DNA from: an uncultured Caulobacteraceae bacterium
GTDB taxonomy: Bacteria; Pseudomonadota; Alphaproteobacteria; Caulobacterales; Caulobacteraceae
Direction of reading: 5' to 3'
NCBI GenBank assembly: GCA_937138625.1
Contig: CAKZPF010000003.1
Location: 62,001-126,000 of the forward strand
Length of the DNA stretch: 64,000 nucleotides
Shown here: one piece after another, positions 43,272 to 53,586 of the stretch
How the letters are laid out: every line of letters begins with the position of its first letter
Numbering within the stretch: the stretch's first letter is position 1
The notes under the pieces: generated by a model
What the model was told of the DNA's origin: nothing
What the model saw: the letters and a program-made list of their open reading frames with translations, nothing else
The model's database searches: none
Position numbers and translations under genes: made by a program

Positions 43272-45518
43272 GTGACCGAGACGACAACGGACAAATCCGA
43301 ACTGGCCAAAACCCCCACACCCGCCCAGGATGCGGGCGTGGATGTCGCGGAACCATTGGATCTGGTCTCACGCGTCAAAGCTTACGACAAACACGCTGAC
43401 GAAGCGCTTTTGGCGCTGGCGTATGATTATGCCGTCAAAAAACATGGTACGCAGCTGCGGGCTTCGGGTGATCCGTATTTTATGCACCCGGTCGAGGTGG
43501 CCACCATCCTGACGGACCTCAAACTCGACACGGCGGCCATCATTACGGGCCTGCTGCACGACACGGTCGAGGATACAGACGCCACCAAGGAGGAAATCAC
43601 CAGACTGTTCGGTGCTGAAATTGCGGACTTGGTGGAAGGTGTGACCAAGCTGACGCGCCTGGAGCTCGACTCGGAACGCACCAAACAGGCCGAAAATCTG
43701 CGAAAATTCATCCTCGCCGTGTCACAGGATGTACGGGTGTTGCTGGTGAAGCTCGCCGACCGTCTGCACAACATGCGCACGCTGGATTTTCTGCAGTCCA
43801 AGGAAAAACGCGAACGCATTGCGCTTGAGACCCTCGAGATCTACTCGCCTTTGGCGCGCTCCATTGGGGTGGATGGCTTTGCTGTCGAGCTAGAGGACTT
43901 GTCGTTCAAACACCTGAACCCTTCGGCCTACACCACGATCTCAAAGCGGCTGGAGGACATGCAGGCTTCGCACGGGGATATCGTCGAGCACATCACCCAA
44001 GAGATCACACAGCTTTTGGGCAAGCACGGTCTGCAAGCCAGCGTCTATGGCCGTGTGAAGCGGCCCTATTCGATTTGGCAAAAGCTGCAACGCAAATCCA
44101 TTTCCTTCAATCAAATTGCCGATATCTATGCCTTTCGGATTTTGGTTGAACACGTCAGCGACTGTTATCAGGTCATGGGCGTCATCCACCAAACCTGGCC
44201 CTGTATGCCCGATCGCTTTCGGGATTTTATCTCGACGCCCAAGGCCAACAATTATCGCTCATTGCACACCACCGTTCTGGGGCCGCGGGCCACACGCATC
44301 GAAGTGCAAATTCGGACCTTCGAGATGGAAGAGCTGAACGAAAACGGCGTGGCCGCCCATTGGCGTTATAAAGACGAAAATTATGGCTTTGACAGCGCGG
44401 CGGCCAAGGCCGCGGGCACCGATCCGCTGTTGGCCGTGCGCAGCCTGTTGCAAATCCTTGAGCATGGGGGGGATGTGGATGACTTCCTCGAGCATGCCAA
44501 GCTCGAGATGTTCCAGGATCAGGTTTTTGCCTTTACGCCCAAGGGCGAGGTCATCACCCTGCCCAAAGGCGCAACACCATTGGATTTTGCCTATGCCGTT
44601 CATACCAATGTGGGTGATCGGTGTATTGCGGCCAAGATCAATAACGAACTCAAGCCCCTTCGTACCGTGCTGCAAAATGGCGATCAGGTGGAGATCATCA
44701 CCGGCGACCGGGCCGAGGTGCCGGCCGATTGGACATCCTTGGTGGTGTCGGGGCGCGCCAAGGCCGCGATCAAGCGCCGCATCAAACAGACGGAAAAAGA
44801 TGAATTTGTGCGTCTGGGGCGCACCGCCGCCGAGCAGGCCTTTACGCGCATTGGCTATCATCTGAAGGATGTGTCGTTGCGGGATGGCTTGGTGCGTCTG
44901 GAAATCGAGGACGAAGAAGAGCTGTTTGACATGATGGGCAAAGGGCGGGTCACCGCCCGCGACCTCATCGAGGCTGTCTTTCCTGGCATGAAGGACGGTG
45001 CCCGTATGGCTGGCGCCCGTCAGCGTATCACCAGTGGGCCTGAAGCGTGGCTCTATGTGCGCGGCGGTGGCATGACGCCGGGCGTTTCCATTCATATGGC
45101 CAAGTGTTGTACGCCCATGCCCGGTGACCGCATCGTCGGGATTATGGAACCGGGCAAGGGTGTGATGGTTCACGCCATTGATTGCGCCAAGCTGGTCGAG
45201 CAAGACGAAGGCGATGAGGCTTGGCTCGATTTGCAATGGACGCCCGAGGCCGAACGCAACACGACCTCTATCGGTCGCGTGTTGACCACGATGCGCAACG
45301 CCCCCGGTGTGATGGGCCAAGTTTGCGCCATTGTGGGGGAAAACAATGGCAACATTGTCAACCTCAGCCTGACACAGCGCCAGCAAGATTTCTTCGTGGT
45401 TTCGTTTGATATCGAGGTGGTGGACAGCAAACACCTGACCAACATTTCAGCAGCCCTTAGGGCGTGCCCCGAGGTCGAGACCGTCGAACGCCCCCGTGGT
45501 GAAGAGCAAGACCTATAG
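43272..45518 (+). CDS. rsh: Bifunctional (p)ppGpp synthetase/hydrolase (Rsh/SpoT type)
   Basis: A 748-residue enzyme of the stringent response. The N-terminal HD hydrolase keeps its catalytic residues (LLHDTVED), so degradation of ppGpp should work. The synthetase domain follows ([28 protein letters not shown]). Then come TGS ([27 protein letters not shown]), a zinc-finger/RIS region with [10 protein letters not shown], and a C-terminal ACT domain. The start is a GTG at 43272 with a weak ribosome site, 19 bases after rpoZ, so coupling to rpoZ may set its level. Confidence 0.95.
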   Translation: MTETTTDKSELAKTPTPAQDAGVDVAEPLDLVSRVKAYDKHADEALLALAYDYAVKKHGTQLRASGDPYFMHPVEVATILTDLKLDTAAIITGLLHDTVEDTDATKEEITRLFGAEIADLVEGVTKLTRLELDSERTKQAENLRKFILAVSQDVRVLLVKLADRLHNMRTLDFLQSKEKRERIALETLEIYSPLARSIGVDGFAVELEDLSFKHLNPSAYTTISKRLEDMQASHGDIVEHITQEITQLLGKHGLQASVYGRVKRPYSIWQKLQRKSISFNQIADIYAFRILVEHVSDCYQVMGVIHQTWPCMPDRFRDFISTPKANNYRSLHTTVLGPRATRIEVQIRTFEMEELNENGVAAHWRYKDENYGFDSAAAKAAGTDPLLAVRSLLQILEHGGDVDDFLEHAKLEMFQDQVFAFTPKGEVITLPKGATPLDFAYAVHTNVGDRCIAAKINNELKPLRTVLQNGDQVEIITGDRAEVPADWTSLVVSGRAKAAIKRRIKQTEKDEFVRLGRTAAEQAFTRIGYHLKDVSLRDGLVRLEIEDEEELFDMMGKGRVTARDLIEAVFPGMKDGARMAGARQRITSGPEAWLYVRGGGMTPGVSIHMAKCCTPMPGDRIVGIMEPGKGVMVHAIDCAKLVEQDEGDEAWLDLQWTPEAERNTTSIGRVLTTMRNAPGVMGQVCAIVGENNGNIVNLSLTQRQQDFFVVSFDIEVVDSKHLTNISAALRACPEVETVERPRGEEQDL

Positions 45519-45537
45519 CCCCATCAGGAGACCCAGC

Positions 45538-46131
45538 ATGCATGAGATGACCCAAGATCAAGTTTTGGACGAATTCCGCGCCTGTGGTGCCATCCTCGAA
45601 GGTCACTTTGTGCTGTCGTCCGGCCTGCACAGCCCCATGTTTTTGCAAAAGAATTTGGTCTTTATGCACCCCGAGCGTACCGAGCGCCTGGCCAAGGCCT
45701 TGGCGGCCAAGATCTTGGCTGAAGTGGGTCCTGTGGATCTGGTGGTCTCGCCAGCCGTCGGGGGCATCATTCCGGGTTATGAAACGGCGCGCGCCCTGGG
45801 CGTGCCCTCGATTTATGTCGAACGGGCCGAAGGCGAATTTGTCTTGCGCCGGGGCTTCCAAATCCCAGAAGGCGCCAAGGTGGTGATGGTCGAAGATATC
45901 GTGACCACGGGCCTATCGTCGCGCGAATGCTTGGCCTGTATCGCCAAATACGGGGCCGAGATCAAAGCCGGCGCCTGCGTGGTGGACAGATCCGGTGGCA
46001 CGGCCGATATCGGCGCGCCGTTGTTGTCTTTGGCAGAACTGAAAATTCCTGCTTTTCCCGCCGATCAATTGCCGCCGGAACTGGCCGCCGTGCCGGTCAC
46101 CGATCCTGGCAGCCGCCGCCTGAAGGCCTAG
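45538..46131 (+). CDS. pyrE: Orotate phosphoribosyltransferase
   Basis: A 197-residue enzyme that converts orotate and PRPP to orotidine-5-phosphate in pyrimidine synthesis. The PRPP-binding motif is [14 protein letters not shown], and [13 protein letters not shown] and [14 protein letters not shown] are typical of the alphaproteobacterial form. The start at 45538 has an AGGAGA site; the in-frame codons upstream lie inside rsh. pdxJ follows after four bases. Confidence 0.95.
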   Translation: MHEMTQDQVLDEFRACGAILEGHFVLSSGLHSPMFLQKNLVFMHPERTERLAKALAAKILAEVGPVDLVVSPAVGGIIPGYETARALGVPSIYVERAEGEFVLRRGFQIPEGAKVVMVEDIVTTGLSSRECLACIAKYGAEIKAGACVVDRSGGTADIGAPLLSLAELKIPAFPADQLPPELAAVPVTDPGSRRLKA

Positions 46132-46135
46132 GGGC

Positions 46136-46870
46136 ATGGGGCGGGAGCTGCGATTGGGGGTGAATATCGATCACGTGGCCACGGTGCGGAACGCCCGCGG
46201 GGGGCAACATCCTGATCCCGTGCGCGCGGCGACCCTGGCGCTCGATGCCGGTGCCGATGGGATCACCGTTCACCTGCGTGAAGATCGCCGCCATATTCGC
46301 GACGAAGACTTGAACGCCTTGATGCCTTTGTGTCGCGAGCGCCAAGCCCATTTGAATTTGGAAATGGCCATGACCGACGACATGCTGGCCATTGCCCGAC
46401 ACCACCGCCCACCAGCGGTTTGCGTCGTGCCCGAAAAGCGGGAAGAGCGCACCACCGAAGGCGGCCTGGACCTGATGCAGCACCAAGATCGCCTGCGCCC
46501 CTTTATCCAAGCCTGCCAAGACTTTGGGGCGCGGGTGTCATTGTTCATCGAGCCGGATACCCGCCAGGTGGACATGGCCAAGACCTTGGGCGCTGATGTC
46601 ATTGAATTGCACACCGGGGCCTATTGCCTGGCGGCTGATAAAACCGATTTGCTGTCAGCGCTGCAAACTTCGGCGAAATTGGCGGATCGCCTGGGCCTTG
46701 AGGTTCATGCCGGGCATGGCCTGGATTATCAGACCGTGGGGCCGGTGGCGGCCATCCCCGAAGTGGTCGAGCTGAACATCGGGCATTTTTTGATTGGCGA
46801 AGCGATTTTCACGGGCCTTCCCGAGGCAATCGCCAAAATGCGGCAACAGATGCAGGCGTCGCGCTCATGA
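46136..46870 (+). CDS. pdxJ: Pyridoxine 5'-phosphate synthase
   Basis: A 244-residue TIM-barrel enzyme that closes the pyridine ring of vitamin B6 from 1-deoxyxylulose-5-phosphate and aminoacetone-phosphate. GVNIDHVATVRNARG, GITVHLREDRRHI and VHAGHGLDYQTV are family hallmarks. It is co-transcribed with acpS, with a four-base overlap at its end, a pairing conserved across proteobacteria. Confidence 0.96.
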   Translation: MGRELRLGVNIDHVATVRNARGGQHPDPVRAATLALDAGADGITVHLREDRRHIRDEDLNALMPLCRERQAHLNLEMAMTDDMLAIARHHRPPAVCVVPEKREERTTEGGLDLMQHQDRLRPFIQACQDFGARVSLFIEPDTRQVDMAKTLGADVIELHTGAYCLAADKTDLLSALQTSAKLADRLGLEVHAGHGLDYQTVGPVAAIPEVVELNIGHFLIGEAIFTGLPEAIAKMRQQMQASRS

Positions 46871-47310
46871 TTTTGGGTGTGGGCCTCGATATGGTGCAGG
46901 TCGCGCGCATTGCGGATTTACACGAAAAATGGGGCCAAGCGTTTTTGGATCGGTTGTTCACCCCAGCAGAACAACAGCTGGCGCTCAGCCGTCCGGCACA
47001 AAAAGACGAAACCCTAGCCCGCCGTTTTGCCGCAAAGGAGGCTTGCGCCAAGGCTTTGGGGCAGGGGATTGGCGAGGGCGGGGCCTTCAAGGAGATTGAA
47101 GTGGTCCCTGACGAGCACGGCCGCCCGCACCTGCAGCTTCATGGTGCGGCTTTGAGACATTTAAGCAACATTGTGCCTGCTGCGCACCAGGTGCGGCTGC
47201 ATTTGTCCTTGACGGATGACGCCGGGATGGCGCAAGCCATAGTCATGATTGAGGCTTTGCCTGACCACACGCCGCAAGGCAAATCGCAGTTGACGTCTGA
47301 AACGCCATGA
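46867..47310 (+). CDS. acpS: Holo-[acyl-carrier-protein] synthase
   Basis: A 147-residue phosphopantetheinyl transferase that activates acyl carrier protein for fatty-acid synthesis. The magnesium-binding GVGLDMVQVARI and RFAAKEACAKALGQGI motifs are intact. A C-terminal tail of about 15 residues extends beyond the usual end. It overlaps both neighbours by four bases (ATGA). Confidence 0.95.
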   Translation: MILGVGLDMVQVARIADLHEKWGQAFLDRLFTPAEQQLALSRPAQKDETLARRFAAKEACAKALGQGIGEGGAFKEIEVVPDEHGRPHLQLHGAALRHLSNIVPAAHQVRLHLSLTDDAGMAQAIVMIEALPDHTPQGKSQLTSETP

Positions 47311-48080
47311 CCCCTCCACACGCACATTCACACAGCACTGCCCACCCACAAGAGGGCGGTTTGTGGGAGAATATCAAAACCGTGATCTACGCGCTGTTGA
47401 TCGCCTTGGTGCTGCGTACGGTGTTGGTGCAACCGTTTCACATTCCCTCAGGCTCGATGCTGCCGAACCTGTTGATCGGGGATTATATTTTTGTCTCCAA
47501 ATGGGCCTATGGCTATTCCAAACACTCGATCCTGTTTTCGCCGCCGGTGGGGGAGGGGCGTCTGTTTGGCAAAACGCCTGCGCGGGGTGATGTGGCTGTT
47601 TTTAAGGCGCCGGGCCATGGCCGGCGGGATTATATCAAACGGGTTATTGGCCTGCCGGGGGATCGGGTGCAAATGCGCCACGGACAGCTGTATATCAATC
47701 GCAAACCCGTGAAGCGCGAAGAGCTTAGCATGGGCACCATCACCGGCCCCTATGGCGAGTTGCGCAAGGTTCGCCGTTGGCGCGAGACTTTGGACAATGG
47801 CACCAGTTACGTTACCTTTGATATGATCAACGAAAGTGCCGCAGACAACACCATGGAATATAGTGTGCCCGAGGGCCATGTGTTCATGATGGGGGACAAC
47901 CGCGACAATTCCAGCGATAGCCGTCTTGAGGCCGATGGTTTTGCCTATGTGCCCATTGAAAATATGGTGGGCAAGGCCGAGGTGGTGATGTTCTCGAACA
48001 CCGACAGTCTGACCTGGTGGAACCCCATCAGCTGGGTCATGAGCCTGCGGGGCAACCGTTTCTTCCATCACATTCCGTGA
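47307..48080 (+). CDS. lepB: Signal peptidase I
   Basis: A 257-residue membrane protease that removes signal peptides from exported proteins. One N-terminal membrane helix (VIYALLIALVLRTVLVQPF) precedes the catalytic Ser in IPSGSMLPNLL and the catalytic Lys in RRDYIKRVIGLPGD; box E is GDNRDNSSDSR. It starts inside the acpS stop and its own stop overlaps the rnc start (TGATG). Confidence 0.96.
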   Translation: MTPPHAHSHSTAHPQEGGLWENIKTVIYALLIALVLRTVLVQPFHIPSGSMLPNLLIGDYIFVSKWAYGYSKHSILFSPPVGEGRLFGKTPARGDVAVFKAPGHGRRDYIKRVIGLPGDRVQMRHGQLYINRKPVKREELSMGTITGPYGELRKVRRWRETLDNGTSYVTFDMINESAADNTMEYSVPEGHVFMMGDNRDNSSDSRLEADGFAYVPIENMVGKAEVVMFSNTDSLTWWNPISWVMSLRGNRFFHHIP

Positions 48081-48796
48081 TGATGCGATCGTCCGTTATG
48101 TCTAGTTTTCCATCTCCCGATATGCTTCAGGCCCTACAGGCCCGCATTGGTTATCAGTTTCAAGACCAACGGCTGCTAGAGCGCGCCTTGACCCACTCAA
48201 GCCACGCCGACGGCACGCGACCGGACCAAGACAATGAACGCCTCGAGTTTTTGGGGGATCGGGTCCTGGGCCTGCTGACGGCCGAATATCTGATTGAATC
48301 CTACCCCGAAGAACGCGAAGGGCCGCTGGCGCGGGGCCTGAACCAGTTGGTCAATCGCAAGGCCTGTGCCCAGGTGGCGCGGGCCTGTGGCTTGGGCGAG
48401 GCTTTGCGGATGTCTCGGTCCGAAGCCAAATCCGGCGGGCGGGACAAAACCTCAATCCTTGGCGATGCCTGCGAGGCGTTGCTGGGGGCCATGTACCAAG
48501 ATGGCGGCTTGCCCGCTGTGCGGGCCTTTTATCGGCGCTTTTGGGCCGATATTCCTGTGACTTTGGCTGCGGATCCAAAAACCGAACTGCAGGAATGGGT
48601 CCAAGGGCGCGGCCAAGAGATTCCCACTTACACCTTGGCCAGTCGTGACGGACCGGATCACGAGCCCGTGTTCACGGTTTCGGTGACCATTGGCGCGGAA
48701 ACCTATAAAGGGACCGGGCGTAACAAACAGGCCGCAGAACGCAAGGCGGCACAGGCCGCCTTGGCGGGCCTTAACCATCAGAAAGATGCCGAATGA
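48080..48796 (+). CDS. rnc: Ribonuclease III
   Basis: A 238-residue double-strand RNA endonuclease acting on rRNA precursors and regulatory RNAs. The signature NERLEFLGDRVLGLLTAEYL-type segment and later GDACEALLGAMYQDGG hold the catalytic acidic residues; the C-terminal dsRNA-binding domain includes KGTGRNKQAAERKAAQAAL. The start is set at ATG 48080 by overlap with the lepB stop; 48098 is an alternative. The end overlaps era by four bases. Confidence 0.95.
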   Translation: MMRSSVMSSFPSPDMLQALQARIGYQFQDQRLLERALTHSSHADGTRPDQDNERLEFLGDRVLGLLTAEYLIESYPEEREGPLARGLNQLVNRKACAQVARACGLGEALRMSRSEAKSGGRDKTSILGDACEALLGAMYQDGGLPAVRAFYRRFWADIPVTLAADPKTELQEWVQGRGQEIPTYTLASRDGPDHEPVFTVSVTIGAETYKGTGRNKQAAERKAAQAALAGLNHQKDAE

Positions 48797-49752
48797 TTGA
48801 CCCTTTGATCCCTGCTGGCGTCACCCGCTGTGGCTTTGTGGCCCTGTTGGGGGCTCCCAACGCGGGAAAATCTACCCTGTTGAACGCCTTGGTTGGGGCG
48901 CGGGTGGCCATTGTCACCCACAAGGTGCAAACGACGCGCCTGCCGTTGCGCGGCATCAGCACCCATGAGGATGCCCAATTGGTGTTCATTGACACACCAG
49001 GGATTTTTCAGCCCAAACGCCGTTTGGACCGGGCTATGACAGCGGCGGCTTGGCAATCGGGCGAGGATGCCGATATTTTGCTGCATGTGGTGGATGCGGG
49101 GGCCGAGGTGCGCCTGAACCAGGGCGTAAACACCAAACCCGCCGACCCCAAAATGCGCGCCGACCGCGAGCGCGTTGAGGCCGGACTGAAACAGGCCAAA
49201 CGCAAGGCCATTTTGGTGCTGAACAAAGTCGACAGCGTAAAAAAAGAAGAGCTGCTGCCGGTCATTGAGCAGATCTATGACGAGGAAATCTATGACGAAG
49301 TGCAGATGCTCTCGGCGCAAAGCGGATCCGGCGTCGAGGATCTGAAGGCCATTTTGGCGGGCCGTGTGCCGCCCGGGCCCTGGCACTTCCCCGAAGATCA
49401 AATTGCCGATGCCAATATGCGCTTGTTGGCGGCTGAAATCACCCGCGAGAAGCTGATGCTGCGGGTGCATGACGAGCTGCCCTATGTCAGTCATGTGGAG
49501 ACCGAAACCTTCAAAACCTTGAAGGACGGCAGCGCCCGCATTGAACAGACCATCTATGTCGAACGCCCCAGCCAACGGGCCATTATTTTGGGCGACAAAG
49601 GCCAGACCATCAAAACCATCGGCAGCCAGGCCCGCAAAGACATTGCCGAGCTGTTGGGCACGCCCGCCCATGTGTTTTTGACGGTGAAGGTCAAAGACTG
49701 GCAAGATGATCGCGGTTTGTACGCGCGGCTGGGTTTGGATTATTCGGCTTAG
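48793..49752 (+). CDS. era: GTPase Era
   Basis: A 319-residue GTPase needed for 16S rRNA maturation and 30S assembly. The P-loop GAPNAGKST, the switch DTPGIF and the specificity motif NKVD are present, followed by the KH RNA-binding domain (GDKGQTIKTIGSQARKDI). The N-terminus has about ten residues before the GTPase fold. The repeat at 49761-49862 separates it from recO. Confidence 0.96.
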   Translation: MIDPLIPAGVTRCGFVALLGAPNAGKSTLLNALVGARVAIVTHKVQTTRLPLRGISTHEDAQLVFIDTPGIFQPKRRLDRAMTAAAWQSGEDADILLHVVDAGAEVRLNQGVNTKPADPKMRADRERVEAGLKQAKRKAILVLNKVDSVKKEELLPVIEQIYDEEIYDEVQMLSAQSGSGVEDLKAILAGRVPPGPWHFPEDQIADANMRLLAAEITREKLMLRVHDELPYVSHVETETFKTLKDGSARIEQTIYVERPSQRAIILGDKGQTIKTIGSQARKDIAELLGTPAHVFLTVKVKDWQDDRGLYARLGLDYSA

Positions 49753-49760
49753 GTCATATC

Positions 49761-49862
49761 CTTCGCCTTGAAGGCCCGTGCAGCACGGCACGGGATGAGG
49801 GGTAGGACGTATAGGGTGTCCTCTCGCCCCCCTCACCCTAACCCTCTCCCCATAAGAGAGGG
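49761..49862. repeat. Palindromic repeat between era and recO
   Basis: Hairpin CCCGTGC-N6-GCACGGG at 49775-49794 is followed by GGGATGAGGGGTAGGAC and the palindrome CCCTCTC-N7-GAGAGGG at 49842-49862. The second part shares sequence and layout (CCTCACCCTAACCCTCTCCC) with the cluster at 24.1-24.35 kb. The first hairpin may terminate era, but it lacks a T run. Confidence 0.7.
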
Positions 49863-49880
49863 AACATAAAAGAGGTTTCG

Positions 49881-50615
49881 ATGCACGATTGGCAAGACAC
49901 CGGCATTGTGTTGTCCGCCCGTTTGTTCGGCGAAACCGATGTGATTTTGGAGTGTCTGACCACCGACCATGGCCGGGCTGCGGGCCTTGTGAAGGGTGGG
50001 GCCTCGCGCAAGCGGCGGGCGGATTTCGAGGTGGGCAATCACCTCAGCCTGCATTGGCGCGCGCGTTTACAGGATCAATTGGGCAGTTTTGCTGTTGAAA
50101 GTTTGCACACGCCTTCGGCCCATGTGTTGGATGATCGCGCCGCCCTGTTGGCTTTGCAGTATGTCTGTACCCTCAGCCGGGTGCTGCCCGAACGTGAGCC
50201 CAAAGCCAATGTCTATGAGGCGCTCGCGGTTCTGACCCGCAGCCTGGGCGGCGAGGGGGCCTGGCCCGCGCTGGTGGTGCGTTATGAACTGGGGGTGCTG
50301 GCCAGCATGGGCTATGGCCTGGATCTCAGTGAATGTGCGGGCGGGGGCGATGATGACTTGGCCTATGTCAGTCCGCGCACGGGCCGGGCCGTCAGCCGCG
50401 ACCAGGGACGGCCTTATCACGACAAGCTGTTGCCCTTACCGCCCTTTTTGTTGGCCTCGCAAATCGCCCCAACGCCCGAGGATATCGAAGCCGGCTTTCA
50501 GCTGTCCGGCTTTTTCCTGGGGCGGCGTTTGTATGCCAGCGTGCATCAGCCCATTCCAGATATTCGCCACAGTTTTTTGCAGGCCTGGCAAGAGAAAACC
50601 GCCGCCAGCAGTTGA
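49881..50615 (+). CDS. recO: DNA repair protein RecO
   Basis: A 244-residue mediator that helps RecA replace SSB in the RecF pathway. The N-terminal OB fold reads WQDTGIVLSARLFGETDVILECLT and the following GLVKGGASRKRRADFEVGNHL is conserved; the C-terminal helical part has no zinc-finger cysteines, as in many proteobacteria. The repeat before it means that it may have its own promoter. parC follows after 51 bases. Confidence 0.93.
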   Translation: MHDWQDTGIVLSARLFGETDVILECLTTDHGRAAGLVKGGASRKRRADFEVGNHLSLHWRARLQDQLGSFAVESLHTPSAHVLDDRAALLALQYVCTLSRVLPEREPKANVYEALAVLTRSLGGEGAWPALVVRYELGVLASMGYGLDLSECAGGGDDDLAYVSPRTGRAVSRDQGRPYHDKLLPLPPFLLASQIAPTPEDIEAGFQLSGFFLGRRLYASVHQPIPDIRHSFLQAWQEKTAASS

Positions 50616-50666
50616 CAGCGCCTCGAAACGCCGTATCGATCATAAAAACCCCTTAAAGGATGCGTT

Positions 50667-52895
50667 ATGCCTGATGATATCGGCCGCTTGATTGACGAAG
50701 ATCTGGGCGAAGCCCTCTCGAAGCGTTATTTGGCTTATGCCTTGTCCACCATTATGGGCCGGGCCTTGCCGGATGCCCGCGATGGCCTGAAGCCCGTGCA
50801 CCGCCGGTTGATGTATGCGATGCGGCAACTCAAGCTCGATCCCGCCAGTGGTTATAAAAAATGCGCGCGCGTGGTGGGCGATGTCATCGGTCGCTATCAC
50901 CCCCACGGCGACCAGGCTGTCTATGATGCCCTGGTGCGTCTCGCCCAGGATTTTGCGCAGCGCTATCCGCTGATCGAAGGCCAGGGCAATTTCGGCAATG
51001 TGGATGGCGATAACGCCGCCGCCATGCGATACACCGAAAGTCGCCTGACGGATGCGGCCATGCGCCTGTTGGCGGGTCTGGATCAAGATGCCGTTGATTT
51101 CCGCGAAACCTATGACGGCGAGGACGCCGAGCCCATCGTGCTGCCCGGTGGGTTTCCCAATTTGTTGGCCAATGGCGCGGCGGGGATTGCTGTGGGCATG
51201 GCGACCTCCATTCCCCCCCACAATGTGTCCGAGATCTGTGACGCGGCGTTGGTGTTGCTGGCGCGTCCGGCCGCCACCACCGAGGATCTGCGCGCCCGCA
51301 TGCCCGGCCCTGATCTGCCCACGGGCGGGATCATTGTGGAAAACGAGGCCGCTTTGCACACGGCCTATGACACGGGGCGGGGCAGCATTCGCCTGCGCGC
51401 CCGTTGGTCCACCGAGGAAGCGGGCCGGGGTGGTTATCTGATCGTGGTCACCGAAATCCCCTACCAGGTGCAAAAGGCCCGATTGATCGAGCAGCTGGCC
51501 AGCCTGATCGAAAATAAAAAAGCGCCCTTGCTGGATGATGTGCGCGACGAAAGTGCCGAAGATGTGCGCATCGTGCTGGAGCCAAAATCCCGCAATGTCG
51601 ACCCCCAGGCCCTGATGGAAAGTTTGTTCCGGCAATCGGATCTGGAAAACCGCTTGTCTGTGAACATGAACGTGCTGGTGGATGGCAAGTCCCCCCAAGT
51701 GCTGGGTCTGAAGGCTTTGTTGCAAGCTTGGCTGGATCACTTGCGGGATGTGCTGTTGCGGCGGTCCAATTTCCGATTGGGCAAGATCGCCGCCCGACTC
51801 GAGATCTTATCGGGCTTTATGATCGTTTATCTGAACTTGGACGAGGTCATTCGCATTGTCCGGGAAAGCGACGAGCCCAAAGCCGAGCTGATGCGCACCT
51901 TCGCACTGACGGACACCCAAGCCGAGGCCGTGTTGAACATGCGCCTGCGGGCCTTGCGTAAGCTTGAAGAAATGGAGCTGAAGCGCGAGCATGAAGCCTT
52001 GCAGGCCGAGCAAGCCGAACTGCAAGCCCTGGTGGCCGATCCCAAGGCCCAGACCAAGCGTTTGACGGCGGACTTGCGCGAGCTGCGCAAAGCCTATGGC
52101 CCGGATACTGAATTGGGCAAGCGCCGCACCACCTTCGAAGAGGCGCCGGACATCAAAGACGCCCCCATTGAGGCCTTTGTGGTCCGTGAAGCCATCACCG
52201 TGATCTTGTCGGAAAAGGGCTGGATCAAGGCCGTCAAAGGCAAGGTCACCGATCCTGCCGAGCTGAAATACAAAGACGGCGACAGCCCAGCCTTTGCCGT
52301 GCCCGCCGAGACCACCGACAAGATTTTGTTGCTGAGCAGTGATGGGCGCTGTTTCACCTTGGGTGGCGATAAACTGCCATCGGGTCGCGGCTTTGGCGAG
52401 CCCGTGCGCCTGATGATTGATTTGCCCGATGACACCGAGATCATTGCCCTATGGAAAGCTGAGCCCGGCCAAAAACGCCTGATCGCCAGTCGTGGAGGTT
52501 ATGGGTTTGTCATTGACGACGAGAACATGATCGCCAGCAAAAAAGGCGGCAAGCAGGTCTTGAACGTGGCCGGTGGTGACGAAGCCGCCGTGATCACGCC
52601 CATGGTTGGCGACCAGCTGGCCATGGTCAGCACGCTGGGGCGGGTGTTGATCTTCCCCCACGCCGAACTGCCGGAAATGGGCCGCGGTAAGGGCGTGAAG
52701 CTTATGAACCTGAAAGGGGCCAAAGTTTCCGATGTGCTGATGTTTGCCACGGATGACGGGGCCTATTGGCTCGATCCCGCTGGCCGTCGCCATGACTGGA
52801 CCGATTGGCAGGCCTGGCAAGGCAAACGCGCCCAGGTGGGCAAGCTGACGCCACGGGGCTTTCCTACCGCCAAGCGCTTTACGCCCAAGGCCTAG
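50667..52895 (+). CDS. parC: DNA topoisomerase IV subunit A
   Basis: A 742-residue decatenase subunit. The DNA-cleaving Tyr lies in [10 protein letters not shown] at residue 122. The N-terminal [28 protein letters not shown] start and [20 protein letters not shown] region includes the quinolone-determining positions. The C-terminal beta-pinwheel is short. I chose ParC over GyrA because GyrA is longer, with six full blades, and because recO-parC is a known alphaproteobacterial pairing. The partner parE is not here. Confidence 0.94.
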   Translation: MPDDIGRLIDEDLGEALSKRYLAYALSTIMGRALPDARDGLKPVHRRLMYAMRQLKLDPASGYKKCARVVGDVIGRYHPHGDQAVYDALVRLAQDFAQRYPLIEGQGNFGNVDGDNAAAMRYTESRLTDAAMRLLAGLDQDAVDFRETYDGEDAEPIVLPGGFPNLLANGAAGIAVGMATSIPPHNVSEICDAALVLLARPAATTEDLRARMPGPDLPTGGIIVENEAALHTAYDTGRGSIRLRARWSTEEAGRGGYLIVVTEIPYQVQKARLIEQLASLIENKKAPLLDDVRDESAEDVRIVLEPKSRNVDPQALMESLFRQSDLENRLSVNMNVLVDGKSPQVLGLKALLQAWLDHLRDVLLRRSNFRLGKIAARLEILSGFMIVYLNLDEVIRIVRESDEPKAELMRTFALTDTQAEAVLNMRLRALRKLEEMELKREHEALQAEQAELQALVADPKAQTKRLTADLRELRKAYGPDTELGKRRTTFEEAPDIKDAPIEAFVVREAITVILSEKGWIKAVKGKVTDPAELKYKDGDSPAFAVPAETTDKILLLSSDGRCFTLGGDKLPSGRGFGEPVRLMIDLPDDTEIIALWKAEPGQKRLIASRGGYGFVIDDENMIASKKGGKQVLNVAGGDEAAVITPMVGDQLAMVSTLGRVLIFPHAELPEMGRGKGVKLMNLKGAKVSDVLMFATDDGAYWLDPAGRRHDWTDWQAWQGKRAQVGKLTPRGFPTAKRFTPKA

Positions 52896-53013
52896 GGACA
52901 AACTTTAACCGCTTGTTGACACAGACCTTGTCAAAAGGATCTGGGCGTCACATCTATGTCTTACCTAACCCACATCCATCCGCCCCTGATCGGCCCAAGG
53001 AGACCATCATCCC

Positions 53014-53577
53014 ATGAGCACCACCCTGATTATTGTCATTGTTTTGGCGGTTTTGGCCGTTCTGTTGATTGGCATTTACAACCGGCTCGTGACCTTGCGC
53101 ACCAGCTGCGACCAGGCTTTTGCCGATGTCGATGTGCAATTGAAACAGCGCCATGACCTGATCCCCAATTTGGTGGAAACCGTCAAAGGCTATGCGGCCC
53201 ATGAAAAAGAAACCCTAGAGGCCGTGATCCAAGCCCGCAATATGGCGACCTCGGCTGGCAATGTCGAAGAGCAAGTCCAGGCAGAAAATTTCCTGACGGG
53301 GGCTTTGCGCCAGTTGTTCGCCTTGTCCGAACAATATCCCGACCTGAAGGCCAACCAAAACTTTATGCAGCTGCAGGCGGAAATCAGCGACATTGAAAAC
53401 AAGCTGGCGGCCGCTCGGCGCTTTTTCAACTCGGCGGTGGCGGAATACAACGCCGGGCGCGAACAGTTTCCGGCGGTGGTTGTGGCCGGGGCCTTTGGCT
53501 TTACCGAGCGCACCTATTTCGACCTGGGTGATGATCAGCGGGCCAGTCTAGACACGGCCCCCAACGTCAGTTTCTAG
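53014..53577 (+). CDS. lemA: LemA family protein
   Basis: A 187-residue protein with a single N-terminal membrane helix (TLIIVIVLAVLAVLLIGIY) and a long helical domain: YNRLVTLRTSCDQAFADVDVQLKQRHDLIPNLVE and later ARRFFNSAVAEYNAGRE and FPAVVVAGAFGF are the LemA family pattern. Function is unclear; LemA genes are often next to M48 proteases, as here (nine bases apart). An inverted repeat TTGACA-N7-TGTCAA (52916-52934) in the upstream gap may be its promoter or operator. Confidence 0.92.
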   Translation: MSTTLIIVIVLAVLAVLLIGIYNRLVTLRTSCDQAFADVDVQLKQRHDLIPNLVETVKGYAAHEKETLEAVIQARNMATSAGNVEEQVQAENFLTGALRQLFALSEQYPDLKANQNFMQLQAEISDIENKLAAARRFFNSAVAEYNAGREQFPAVVVAGAFGFTERTYFDLGDDQRASLDTAPNVSF

Positions 53578-53586
53578 GGGGCTTTG

